Of a stretch of 64,000 bases of DNA, positions 1 through 9,549 are shown in pieces (position 1 is the first letter of the stretch; each line of letters starts with the position of its first letter). The stretch lies in the NCBI GenBank assembly GCA_963847675.1, contig CAWKAP010000008.1, positions 62,001 through 126,000 of the forward strand, written 5' to 3'. The notes under the pieces are model-generated. The model was not told the DNA's origin. It did not search any database and saw only the letters and a list, made by a program, of their open reading frames with translations. A program made the translations under genes and the position numbers. The DNA is from JADJWR01 sp963847675. GTDB taxonomy: Bacteria > Pseudomonadota > Gammaproteobacteria > Burkholderiales > Burkholderiaceae_F.

Positions 1-263
1 GGCTGGTCCGATTTCGCTCGCCACTACTTTCGGAATCTCGGTTGATTTCTATTCCTCTGCCTACTTAGATGTTTCAGTTCAGCAGGTTCGCCGCCGCGCG
101 CCTATGTATTCAGCGCGGGCTACCCTTGCGGGTGGGTTTCCCCATTCGGACATCTCCGGATCAATGTCTGTTAGCCGACTCCCCGGAGCTTTTCGCAGGC
201 TGCCACGTCCTTCATCGCCTGTGATCGCCAAGGCATCCACCACATGCACTTAGTCGCTTGATC
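1..263 (-). rRNA. 23S ribosomal RNA, 5' end (cut by window edge)
   Basis: The minus strand from about 263 down to 1 reads as the conserved 5' end of bacterial 23S rRNA. It has the AAGCGACTAAG block followed by GGTGGATGCC near positions 231-259. Only the first ~260 nt are inside the window, so the gene continues beyond base 1. The 5' boundary is set by comparison with the E. coli 23S start and is accurate to a few bases. Confidence 0.93.
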
Positions 264-400
264 CTATAACCCTGCCGCCTTTCGACGGCGGTCATGGAGC
301 GACCGCGTTGCCGTTCTCAAGTTTGCTGAGAGTTTGAATGCAATCACAACCCGTCATCAGCCCTCCTTATCGAAGGACCGATGCGCTTTGCTTCTTCCGA

Positions 401-413
401 ATTGTTAAAGATC
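401..413 (-). promoter_or_regulatory. boxA-like antitermination element in the 16S-23S spacer
   Basis: On the minus strand the spacer between tRNA-Ala and 23S contains GATCTTTAACAATT, a close match to the boxA that precedes 23S in proteobacterial rrn spacers. It would nucleate the NusB/NusE antitermination complex. Seen by eye only. Confidence 0.55.
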
Positions 414-482
414 GAAACAGCCTGGCCCAAAAGGCCAGTTGAAAACGCGCATCCGTGCGTTTTCAACTGGGCTCTCGTCCGA

Positions 483-558
483 TGGTGGAGGTGAACGGGA
501 TCGAACCGATGACCTCCTGCTTGCAAAGCAGGCGCTCTCCCAACTGAGCTACACCCCC
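483..558 (-). tRNA. tRNA-Ala (TGC anticodon)
   Basis: A 76-nt cloverleaf on the minus strand begins GGGGGTGTAGCTCAG and ends with an encoded CCA. The anticodon loop CTTTGCAAG gives anticodon TGC. The 7-bp acceptor stem GGGGGTG pairs with CACCTCC-type sequence (one G-U pair), and the T-arm GGTTCGATCC is intact. It lies in the usual second position of a 16S-tRNA-Ile-tRNA-Ala-23S operon. Confidence 0.97.
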
Positions 559-571
559 GATTGAGAATCGC

Positions 572-648
572 TGGTGGGTCTGGTTGGATTCGAACCAACG
601 ACCCCCGCCTTATCAAGACGGTGCTCTAACCGACTGAGCTACAGACCC
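572..648 (-). tRNA. tRNA-Ile (GAT anticodon)
   Basis: A 77-nt minus-strand cloverleaf begins GGGTCTGTAGCTCAG and ends in an encoded CCA. The acceptor GGGTCTG pairs with CAGACCC, and the loop CTTGATAAG gives anticodon GAT. It is the first tRNA of the rrn spacer, 132 nt after the 16S 3' end. Confidence 0.97.
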
Positions 649-780
649 GGGCAGTCCCGTTGCTTGGATCAGGGCCCGGCCGAACCAGGCAGATCAGACG
701 TTCGCGCCACTCCGCGCCACTCGCTGCTCGCGAGAAACGAACCGATAAGTGTGGGCGCGAGAATCGAGGCGCTCACTCGT

Positions 781-2312
<1,532 letters not shown>

Positions 2313-2492
2313 GAACCTTTTCGCACACTACTGTGTACGTCGCTCACTCACGGAATCGAAGCGGATCTGATGATCCCCTTCATTCGTGTTTGAGCACCTG
2401 ATGCTATGAGCATTGCCACCGAGGTTGGCGTGAGACCGCACCCGGTGGTTGCGCCTTTTCATCAAGCGCCCACACTTATCGGCTGTTTCAAT

Positions 2493-2504
2493 TTTTAAAG
2501 AGCA
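2493..2504 (-). promoter_or_regulatory. rrn leader boxA
   Basis: The minus strand reads TGCTCTTTAAAAAT, matching the rRNA leader boxA consensus TGCTCTTTAACA except at the end. It sits about 180 nt upstream of the 16S 5' end, the expected leader position for NusB/S10-dependent antitermination. Confidence 0.7.
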
Positions 2505-2566
2505 GGCCGACCGCGACCCGCAGTGCTTGGTGCACCGCACGACCGCTAAATCAGCAGAGAGGGGAG

Positions 2567-2595
2567 ATTATGGAGATCGGAATCTGGCCTGTCAA
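2567..2595 (-). promoter_or_regulatory. rrn operon sigma-70 promoter
   Basis: The minus strand has a perfect -35 TTGACA (2595-2590), a 17-nt spacer, and a -10 CATAAT (2572-2567). It lies upstream of the leader boxA and 16S and reads into the operon. It starts about 55 bp past the stop codon of the upstream enoyl-CoA hydratase gene. A near-consensus promoter is expected for rRNA. Confidence 0.8.
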
Positions 2596-2650
2596 ATGAC
2601 CCGGATGAGTGAAACGACAAGGGCTTCCAAGTGCCTGATCCGTATAGCTG

Positions 2651-3427
2651 TCATCGGTGCGCGAAGCGTGGCGGGCGCTTCTCGAGGAACGCACTCATCC
2701 CCTCCTTTTGGTCCGTTGTAGCGAAAAGCGAGTGGAAAAGGCGGCGCTCGAACAGCAGACCCTCTGCCAGAGGCGCCTCGTAAGCACGCTGCACCGCCTC
2801 CTTGGCCATGATCACCGCGGGCAGCGAGAACTCGGCGATCGCAGTGCCCGCCGCAAGCGCTTCCTCGATCAGCTTGCCTGCAGGAACGACCCGGGACACG
2901 AGTCCAGCGCGTTCTGCCTCATGCGCATCCATCATTCGTGCGGTGAGCACCAGATCCATTGCCTTCGCCTTGCCCACCGCACGTGGCAACCGCTGCGTAC
3001 CGCCTGCACCGGGGATGATGCCGAGCCTGATCTCAGGCTGCCCGAAACGCGCCGTTTCAGCTGCGATGACGATGTCGCACATCATGACGAGTTCGCAGCC
3101 TCCGCCGAGGGCATAGCCTGCCACCGCAGCAATGACGGGTTTGCGGATTCGCTTCAGCTCCTCCCAGTTGCGCGTGATGTAGTCGGACTTGAAGACGTCC
3201 ATGTAGGACCAGTCCTTCATGGCGCCGATGTCGGCGCCGGCCGCGAAGGCCTTGTCGGACCCAGTGATAATGATGGCGCCGATGCCTTCATCGCCATCGA
3301 ATGCGCGCAATGCCGCGCCGAGCTCGTCCATCAGGGCGTCGTTCAGCGCATTCAGCGCCTTCGGACGGTTCAGCGTGACCAGTCCGACGCGACCGTGCGT
3401 CGTGGCAAGCAGGTTCTCGTAGTTCAC
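2651..3427 (-). CDS. enoyl-CoA hydratase (crotonase family)
   Basis: The 258-aa protein has the full-length crotonase fold. It matches short-chain enoyl-CoA hydratases, which hydrate trans-2-enoyl-CoA to 3-hydroxyacyl-CoA in beta-oxidation or phenylacetate and amino-acid catabolism. The oxyanion-hole segment FAAGADI is present. Both catalytic glutamates are present: one in GGGCEL and one in FGQPE, followed by GIIPGAGGTQRL. The C-terminus KRPPRFAHR is typical of the family. I chose a GTG start at 3427 because GGAG lies 6 nt upstream and the N-terminus (MNYENLL) matches the family; the open frame extends further upstream with no family resemblance. The gene stands alone and is co-oriented with the rRNA operon. 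Substrate is not determinable from sequence. Confidence 0.93.
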   Translation of the reverse strand: MNYENLLATTHGRVGLVTLNRPKALNALNDALMDELGAALRAFDGDEGIGAIIITGSDKAFAAGADIGAMKDWSYMDVFKSDYITRNWEELKRIRKPVIAAVAGYALGGGCELVMMCDIVIAAETARFGQPEIRLGIIPGAGGTQRLPRAVGKAKAMDLVLTARMMDAHEAERAGLVSRVVPAGKLIEEALAAGTAIAEFSLPAVIMAKEAVQRAYEAPLAEGLLFERRLFHSLFATTDQKEGMSAFLEKRPPRFAHR

Positions 3428-3773
3428 TGCAGGCTCCGTAACAAAGGTGAGCGGCCCCACCGGTATCGACCGCCGTCCTTGGTGGCACGGTCCGCCGGCC
3501 GGACCAGGGCGCTCGGGTTGCGATCCGGGTGGTCGCGACGCGCAGGCAACAGCGCCCAGCGCCGGAAGAACAGCGTTAGCGTACTCGCGACCACTTGCGC
3601 GTTGGCACCTGCGCAATTCGCGGGCTCGACTCCGTGATGCAAAACGCCAGACGCTGCCCAGGTGCGTTGGCCGATAAACTTCGTCGCTGACGGCCGGACA
3701 AGTCGCGGCCAAGTAAGTCGGTTTGACGGCACGGACGCTCAGGGTTCCCTACTCGAACATCGTCGCAAGGTCG
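3428..3773. other. intergenic region without a recognised gene
   Basis: These ~345 bp separate two divergently transcribed genes. I see only shadow reading frames and no recognisable domain, tRNA, repeat or strong promoter. Both flanking promoters should lie here but neither is convincing by eye. Confidence 0.5.
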
Positions 3774-4259
3774 ATGGCCAACGTCGCCGCTCTGCGCACC
3801 GCGCAGACGCTCGGAGTGCTGGGCGTGCTGCCGTTTCTTGCGCTGGCCCTGCTTACCTGGCTGCCCGAAGGTGCAACCTTTGGCCAGCGCGCGATTGTCC
3901 CGCTCGCGCAATGGGCTCTGGTTGCCTACGCCGCCGTAATCCTGTCATTCCTCGGTGCCGTGCACTGGGGCTTCGTTCTGCTGGCTCCGTCGATGCCCCC
4001 AAGGCTGATGCGACAGTCCCTTGCCTGGGGCGTCATCCCGTCACTTCTTGGCTGGCTGGCGCTGCTGATGCTCTTCGTCGGCGTCGCGCCCTCGTTTGCA
4101 TTTGCCTTCCTGATCGCAGACCTTCTGCTCGTGCGCCTGATGGACGGCGCGCTGCTCCGCGAGAGCGCTGCGCAAGCGGACGGGTATCTCGAACTGCGCA
4201 CGCGGCTGACCGTGGGCGCTTCGCTGGCGCTCGCGGTTGCGCTGGCGGCATCTCTCTGA
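3774..4259 (+). CDS. DUF3429 family integral membrane protein
   Basis: The 161-aa protein is almost entirely hydrophobic, with about five predicted membrane spans. It carries the DUF3429 pattern: an N-terminal LGVLGVLPF helix, a central LSFLGAVHWGF segment and a conserved GVIPSLLGW helix. Function of the family is unknown. The start is the ATG at 3774 (MANVAALRT), preceded by AAGG. An in-frame TTG at 3723 would add 17 residues that do not resemble the family. The next gene starts 13 nt after its stop behind a GAGGAGGAAG ribosome site, so the two are probably co-transcribed. Confidence 0.8.
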   Translation: MANVAALRTAQTLGVLGVLPFLALALLTWLPEGATFGQRAIVPLAQWALVAYAAVILSFLGAVHWGFVLLAPSMPPRLMRQSLAWGVIPSLLGWLALLMLFVGVAPSFAFAFLIADLLLVRLMDGALLRESAAQADGYLELRTRLTVGASLALAVALAASL

Positions 4260-4272
4260 GGAGGAAGCAACG

Positions 4273-5268
4273 ATGTTCAAGGCAATTCTGCTCACCAAGG
4301 CCACCGACCAGTTCGCGGCAAAGGTTCAGGAGCTACGAGACGAGGACCTGCGCGAGAACACGCCGGAGGCCAATGTCACGGTCGCGGTCGAGTACTCGAC
4401 CGTCAACTACAAGGACGCGCTGGCGCTCGGTAACAAAGCGCCGGTGGTGCGCAAGTGGCCAATGGTGGCAGGGATCGATGCCGCGGGCACGGTGCGGGAA
4501 AGCAGTGATCCGCGCTTCACGCCGGGTGACAAGGTCGTGCTCAACGGCTGGGGCGTCGGGGAGCAGCACTGGGGCGGGCTGGCACAGCAGGCACGCTTCA
4601 GGGCCGAATGGCTGGTGCGGCTTCCGGAAGGACTGAGCACACGACAGGCGATGGCGATCGGTACCGCCGGCTACACGGCGATGCTGTGTTGTCTCGCGCT
4701 GCGTGAGCAAGGCGTCGAGCCGGCCAGCGGCGAGATCCTCGTGACTGGCGCTTCCGGCGGCGTTGGCTCGATTGCGATATCCATCCTTGCAGGCTGGGGC
4801 TACCGCGTCGTGGCCAGCACCGGAAAGTCTGCTGAAGCCGATTACCTGAACGGGCTGGGCGCCAGTGCGGTCATCGATCGTGCCGAACTGTCCAGCCCCG
4901 GCAAGCCGCTGCAGAAGGAGCGCTGGGCGGGCGTCGTCGATGCGGTGGGCTCGCACACGCTGGCCAATGCTTGCGCGCAGACTCGGTACGGCGGAACGGT
5001 GACCGCGTGTGGACTGGCGCAGGGCATGGACTTTCCGGCCACGGTCGCGCCCTTCATCCTGCGCAGCGTGCGCCTGATCGGTATCGACTCCGTCATGTGT
5101 CCCATGCCACGCCGCGAGGCCGCATGGCAGCGACTGGCCAGCGATCTCGACCGTCGCCGGCTCGATTCCGCTACCACCGAGGTGGGCCTCGTCCAGGCGA
5201 TGGACGTGGCCGACCGGCTCCTCTCGGGCAAGGTGCGCGGCCGAGTCGTCGTGAACGTCAATGCATGA
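4273..5268 (+). CDS. acuI: YhdH/AcuI-family NADPH-dependent quinone/acrylyl-CoA reductase
   Basis: The 331-aa protein is a zinc-independent medium-chain dehydrogenase/reductase of the YhdH/AcuI subfamily. AcuI reduces acryloyl-CoA to propionyl-CoA with NADPH. Subfamily features are visible: N-terminal MFKAILL, VEYSTVNYKDALAL, the PMVAGIDAAGTV segment, NADPH-binding VTGASGGVGSIAI, and a C-terminal GKVRGRVVVNV. The usual length is about 325-330. The start at 4273 is set by the strong GAGGAGGAAG upstream. It directly follows the DUF3429 gene. The exact substrate is inferred from subfamily membership; a generic quinone oxidoreductase role is the alternative. Confidence 0.87.
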   Translation: MFKAILLTKATDQFAAKVQELRDEDLRENTPEANVTVAVEYSTVNYKDALALGNKAPVVRKWPMVAGIDAAGTVRESSDPRFTPGDKVVLNGWGVGEQHWGGLAQQARFRAEWLVRLPEGLSTRQAMAIGTAGYTAMLCCLALREQGVEPASGEILVTGASGGVGSIAISILAGWGYRVVASTGKSAEADYLNGLGASAVIDRAELSSPGKPLQKERWAGVVDAVGSHTLANACAQTRYGGTVTACGLAQGMDFPATVAPFILRSVRLIGIDSVMCPMPRREAAWQRLASDLDRRRLDSATTEVGLVQAMDVADRLLSGKVRGRVVVNVNA

Positions 5269-5499
5269 ATTTCCGACTGACACGAACGCGGTAGCTCCCT
5301 TAGCGACGCGTGGGCGCTTCGGGTAGCCTGCGCCCGCATTCGTGATGGAGGCACTGGGCAACGAGAGGGCCACCGCGGCGAAACGAGACCCGATCGCCTC
5401 GGCAGTGGCGAACGCCGTGTCCGCGGAGGCCGGCACAGGGTTGCGTGGCCTGCCGCTCAATCGGACCACGTGAAATGGCGGCAGTGGCGTGCCAAACTT

Positions 5500-6010
5500 C
5501 GCCATCCGTACAAACCGAAGGAGTCATGATCCGATGCGCTTCGTCCAACCGCTGATCGTCTGTGCCGCCCTGCTCGCCCTCGGCTCGGCCGTCGACGCCA
5601 AGACACGCGCCGAGTGCGAACGCGACTACAAGCCCCAGGTCGGCCAGGCCGGCAAGGATGTCGTCTGGGTGCCAACGCCCGACGAACTCGTCAGCAAGAT
5701 GCTGACGATGGCTAAAGTCACGGCCAAGGACTACGTCGTCGACCTCGGCGCCGGCGACGGCAAGATCGCCATCGCTGCGGGCAAGAACTTCGGAGCCACC
5801 GCGCTCGGCATCGAGTACAACCCCGACATGGCCAAGCTGGCGCAGTGCATGGTCCAGGCCGAGGGGGTCGGCAGCAAGGTGAAGATCATCCAGGGTGACA
5901 TCTTCAAGGAGGACTTCAGCAAGGCCACCGTGGTCACCATGTACCTGCTGCCCGAGCTGAATCTTCGCCTGCGGCCGATACTGCTGGACATGAAGCCGGG
6001 CACCCGCGTC
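5500..6010 (+). repeat. long direct repeat, copy 1 (methyltransferase 5' part)
   Basis: From the 5' untranslated region through about codon 160, this stretch is nearly the same as 7846-8357. Even the ribosome site and leader (GAAGGAGTCATGATCCGATG) are shared, as are many third-codon positions. Beyond about 6010 the copies diverge sharply. The two copies flank the APC permease gene. Confidence 0.85.
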
Positions 6011-6385
6011 ACGTCGCATCAGTTCACGATGGGCGACTGGGAGGCCGATGAAACCGCGGATATCGAGCATCGCAGCGCGTACCTGTGGATCATTCCGGCG
6101 CAGGTCGCAGGCAGCTGGAACTTCCGCGAAAACGGTGGCGGCACGACGGGCTTCAACGTTTCGCTCGCCCAGAAGTTCCAGCGCATCAGCGGCGAAGCCA
6201 GCATGGGCAGTTCCAGGAACCCTCTCGTCGGCGCCACCCTGCGCGGAGAGGAAATCAAGTTCGCTTTCAGTGACGAGAAGGGGCAGACGCGAACGCTGAC
6301 CGGGACCGTCCGCGGAAATGAAATCACCGGCACGCTGCGCGGGCCGGGCAACGCCGAAATCAAGGTAAGCGGCAAGCGCAGCTAG
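5534..6385 (+). CDS. exported class I SAM-dependent methyltransferase (copy 1)
   Basis: The 283-aa protein starts with a signal peptide-like segment (MRFVQPLIVCAALLALGSAV, likely cleavage near DAKT). A Rossmann methyltransferase core follows at about residues 50-175. It has motif I VVDLGAGDGKIAIAAG, the acidic GIEYNP after strand 2, and IIQGDIF. The C-terminal third (about 190-283) is a separate beta-rich domain that ends LRGPGNAEIKVSG. The target is unknown. An exported SAM enzyme is odd because the periplasm lacks SAM, so the leader may be a membrane anchor. The ATG at 5534 fits the signal peptide and lies 10 nt after AGGAG. A near-duplicate lies at 7880, and a terminator follows the stop. 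Confidence 0.8.
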   Translation: MRFVQPLIVCAALLALGSAVDAKTRAECERDYKPQVGQAGKDVVWVPTPDELVSKMLTMAKVTAKDYVVDLGAGDGKIAIAAGKNFGATALGIEYNPDMAKLAQCMVQAEGVGSKVKIIQGDIFKEDFSKATVVTMYLLPELNLRLRPILLDMKPGTRVTSHQFTMGDWEADETADIEHRSAYLWIIPAQVAGSWNFRENGGGTTGFNVSLAQKFQRISGEASMGSSRNPLVGATLRGEEIKFAFSDEKGQTRTLTGTVRGNEITGTLRGPGNAEIKVSGKRS

Positions 6386-6404
6386 GCGCGAATCGCAAGA
6401 CCCG

Positions 6405-6430
6405 AGCCCCGCCGCCGGCGGGGCTTTTTC
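6405..6430 (+). terminator. Rho-independent terminator after methyltransferase copy 1
   Basis: A perfect 9-bp stem AGCCCCGCC / GGCGGGGCT (6405-6413 with 6417-6425) has a 3-nt loop and is followed by TTTTC. It lies 19 nt past the stop codon of the first methyltransferase gene. The second copy at 8789 has no equivalent. Confidence 0.9.
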
Positions 6431-6453
6431 TTGACCGCACAGGGAAGCCCGCG

Positions 6454-7819
6454 ATGAATGCAGCCACGACTCCTGGCGCGCCGACAGCCGAGGGCGCCCC
6501 CCGTCCCGCGCTGTCGATCTTCGACGCGGTGATGATCATTACCGGCGTCGTGATCGGCGGCGGCATCTTCTCGATGCCGCCGCTGGTGGCAGGCATCACC
6601 GGATCGGTACAGTGGATGCTGGTGGCGTGGCTGGCCGGAGGCGTCCTGTCGCTGGTCGGCGCGCTCGTCTATGCGGAGCTTGCGACTGCCTACCCGAGCG
6701 CCGGCGGCGACTACCACTTCCTGACCCGCGCTTACGGACGCGATCTGTCGTTCTTCTTCGCCTGGGCCCGGGTCACGGTGATCACGACCGGCTCGATCGC
6801 CATGCTGGCGTTCATCTTCGGCGACTATATGAGCCGCGTGCTGTCGCTGGGCAGCCAATCGTCGACCGTCTATGCCGTGACGACCGTTATCGTGCTGACG
6901 GCCGTCAACATCGTTGGTCTGCGCGAGTCTTCGCGAACACAGAACGTGCTGACGCTGCTGCTGATCGCCGGCCTCGTGCTGGTCGCCGTCGCCGGCGCTT
7001 CGGCCTACTTCGGCGGCAGCGCGCCGACGCCAGCCGCCGGCCCGCCGGCCGGGGGGCTGCCGGCGAGCCTTCGGCCTGGCCATGGTTTTCGTCCTGCTGA
7101 CCTTCGGCGGTTGGAACGAGGCCGCCTACATCTCGGCCGAGGTCAAGGGCGGCAGCCGCGCCATCATGAAAGCCCTCGTCGGTGCCCTGCTGCTGATCAC
7201 GGCAATCTACGTGCTCGTCGTCCTGGCGATGCTCTACGGCCTCGGCTTCGAAGGCCTGGCGAGGAGCAAGGCCGTCGGCGCCGACGTGATGACGGCCGGC
7301 ATCGGCCCGGCCGGCGGCACGTTGATCGGTGTCGTCGTCGCGCTGACGACGCTGACCTCGATCAACGCGACCATGCTGGTCGGCGCACGCACCAACTATT
7401 CACTCGGTCGCGACTGGCCGATCGCCTCCTTTATGAGTCGCTGGGAGAAAAACCGCGACGCGCCCGTGCGCGCCTTCGTGGTGCAGGCGGTCATCGCACT
7501 GGCGCTCGTCGGGCTGGGAACGATCGAGAAAGCGGGCGTGCAGACGATGGTTGAATTCACGGCCCCCGTGTTCTGGTTTTTCTTTCTGCTCACCGGGATC
7601 GCGCTGTTCGTGCTGAGGTTTCGCGACCCGTACCGGCCGCGGCCATTCAAGGTGCCCGGCTACCCCGTCCTGCCCTTGGTGTTCGTCTGCACCTGCGGCT
7701 ACCTGCTCTACTCGAGCGTGACCTACGCCCACTCACGCAACGCATTGCACTGGGGCGCCTACCTGATGGCTGGCGGACTGATCGCCTGGCTGATCGCGCG
7801 GCTTGCCGCAAGGCGATGA
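6454..7819 (+). CDS. APC-family amino acid permease (frameshifted as written)
   Basis: This is an amino acid-polyamine-organocation permease of about 454 aa with roughly 12 membrane helices. The N-terminal FDAVMIITGVVIGGGIFSMP helix carries the G-x-G-I-F substrate motif. The first frame is homologous until about 7050. The rest (AFGLAMVFVLLTFGGWNEAAYI onward to 7819) is in the +1 frame. Removing one G from the six-G run at 7051-7056 restores a single continuous permease, so I annotate one gene with a one-base insertion. It lies 24 nt after a terminator and between the two methyltransferase copies. It probably imports an amino acid; specificity is not readable. It could be a true pseudogene, but the homopolymer position favours a sequencing error. 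Confidence 0.8.
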
Positions 7820-7845
7820 TCGCGCGAGTCCCGCGTACCAGAGTT

Positions 7846-8357
7846 CACCATCCACACAAACCGAAGGAGTCATGATCCGATGCGCTTCGTCCAACCGCTG
7901 ATCGTCTGTGCCGCCCTGCTCGCCCTCGGCTCGGTCGCCGATGCCAAGACGCGCGCCGAGTGCGAACGCGACTACAAACCCCAGGTCGGCCAGGCCGGCA
8001 AGGACGTCATCTGGGTACCGACGCCCGACGAGTTGGTCAACAAGATGCTGACGATGGCTAAGGTCACGGCCAAGGACTACGTCGTCGACCTCGGCGCCGG
8101 CGACGGCAAGATCGCCATTGCCGCGGGCAAGCAACTTTGGCGCCACCGCGCTCGGCATCGAGTACAACCCCGACATGGCCAGGCTGGCGCAGTGCATGGT
8201 CCAGGCCGAGGGGGTCGGTAGCAAGGTGAAGATCATCCAGGGTGACATCTTCAAGGAGGACTTCAGCAAGGCCACCGTGGTCACCATGTACCTGCTGCCC
8301 GAACTGAACCTGTGCGTTCGCCACCGCCTGCTGGCGATGAAGCCGGGCACCCGGGTG
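7846..8357 (+). repeat. long direct repeat, copy 2 (methyltransferase 5' part)
   Basis: This is the second copy of the block at 5500-6010, offset by about 2,346 bp. Identity is very high through the leader and first ~160 codons, then falls abruptly, while the encoded protein stays homologous. This looks like recent gene conversion or a mosaic duplication. Confidence 0.85.
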
Positions 8358-8789
8358 GCGTCCAATTCATTTGCGATGGGGGAGTGGGAGGCCGACGAAC
8401 CGTTCGAAGCCGAGCACCGGAATGCGTACCTGTGGATCGTGCCGGCCAGGGTCGGCGGATCCTGGAACTTTCGCAACGGCAACGGCAGCATCGACTTTGC
8501 CGTCTCGCTTACCCAGCGCTTCCAGAAGATCGGTGGCGAAATCAGCATTGGGGGGCGCAAGCAGCCGCTCATCGGCGCGTCATTGCAGGGCGAGAACATT
8601 CGTTTTGCGTTCGTCGATGCGAAAGGCGTGACGCAGCACTTCACGGGAGTGGTTCATGGCACCACCATGAGCGGCATGCTGCGCGCGACCGGCATCACCG
8701 ACCTGAACGTGACGGGCAGCGCCCAAGGTGCGCTGGCCGCACCGTGGGCCGAGATGGCGGACGGTTGCGGCCGCTTTTACGGCAAGTGA
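7880..8789 (+). CDS. exported class I SAM-dependent methyltransferase (copy 2, frameshifted as written)
   Basis: This is the second member of the methyltransferase pair, about 302 aa when repaired. It has the same leader peptide, motif I (VVDLGAGDGKIAIAAG), GIEYNP and IIQGDIF. An extra C at about 8132 (GCAACTTTGG, where copy 1 has GAACTTCGG) breaks the frame after the AAGK segment. The remainder continues to 8789 in the next frame. The C-terminal beta domain has diverged from copy 1 and is about 19 residues longer, ending with ADGCGRFYGK. The shared leader and ribosome site suggest the same expression signals. It may be a real pseudogene or a sequencing error, since similar single-base insertions affect unrelated conserved genes nearby. 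Confidence 0.75.
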
Positions 8790-8802
8790 GCCCCGAGCCG
8801 GC

Positions 8803-9444
8803 ATGTGCTCCTGGCACGATGTCTCCGCCCCGGCGCACCCGGACATGCCGGTCGGACCATCCGTCGTTGGCGTGCTGCTTGCGGCCGGGCTCGGGCGCCG
8901 CTATGACCCGAGCGGCGCTCGCCTGAAGTTGCTCGACCCCGCGCCAGTCGGACTGCACGCCGGCATGCCCATCGCAGCCGCGGCGCTGCGCAACCTGCGC
9001 GCCGCGATTGCCGACGTTCTGGTCGTCGTGCGCCCGGCCGACAGCGCTGCGCAGCGGCAGCTGCGGCAGCTGCTCGCTGCCGACGGCGCGCCGCTGGTGT
9101 CCTGTCCTGAGGCGGACGCCGGCATGGGCCACTCGCTCGCCTGCGGCGTCCGTGCACGAAGCGACGCCGCAGGCTGGGTGATCGCGCTGGCCGACATGCC
9201 AGCCGTTTCGCCTGCCACGATCGTTGCCGTCCGCGACGCCATCGCGAGCGGCCACGCGGCCGCCGCACCGACGCATCGCGGGCAGCGGGGTCACCCGGTC
9301 GGCTTCGGTCGAGCCTGCCTCGATGCACTGCTCTCCCTGTCGGGCGATACCGGAGCGCGCAGCATTCTGGCTGCCCATGAACCACTGCTCATCGAGGTCG
9401 ACGATCCCGGCTGCCTGCTCGACATCGACACTCCCGGGCCGTAG
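8803..9444 (+). CDS. MobA/MocA-like nucleotidyltransferase
   Basis: The 213-aa protein is a small NTP-transferase (NTP_transf_3, GT-A fold). The nucleotide-binding signature LLAAGLGRRYD...KLL lies at about residues 22-40 and a metal-binding ALADMP follows mid-protein. The C-terminal THRGQRGHPVGF and SGDTGARSIL motifs are typical of MocA-type molybdopterin cytidylyl/guanylyltransferases. These attach CMP or GMP to the molybdenum cofactor, or act on other small molecules. The start is uncertain: ATG at 8803 is used, and ATG at 8845 (MPVGPSVVG) is a shorter option. It begins 14 nt after the second methyltransferase. No molybdoenzyme is encoded in the window. Confidence 0.75.
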   Translation: MCSWHDVSAPAHPDMPVGPSVVGVLLAAGLGRRYDPSGARLKLLDPAPVGLHAGMPIAAAALRNLRAAIADVLVVVRPADSAAQRQLRQLLAADGAPLVSCPEADAGMGHSLACGVRARSDAAGWVIALADMPAVSPATIVAVRDAIASGHAAAAPTHRGQRGHPVGFGRACLDALLSLSGDTGARSILAAHEPLLIEVDDPGCLLDIDTPGP

Positions 9445-9549
9445 CCCGAGCCGGTGCCACGCACAGGCCCGCATGCGGCGCTACATTTCCGCGCTCCAGC
9501 CGCCTGTTTGCCGGTTGCGACTCGTCCAGTTCCACGCCGGGAGCCCGCC

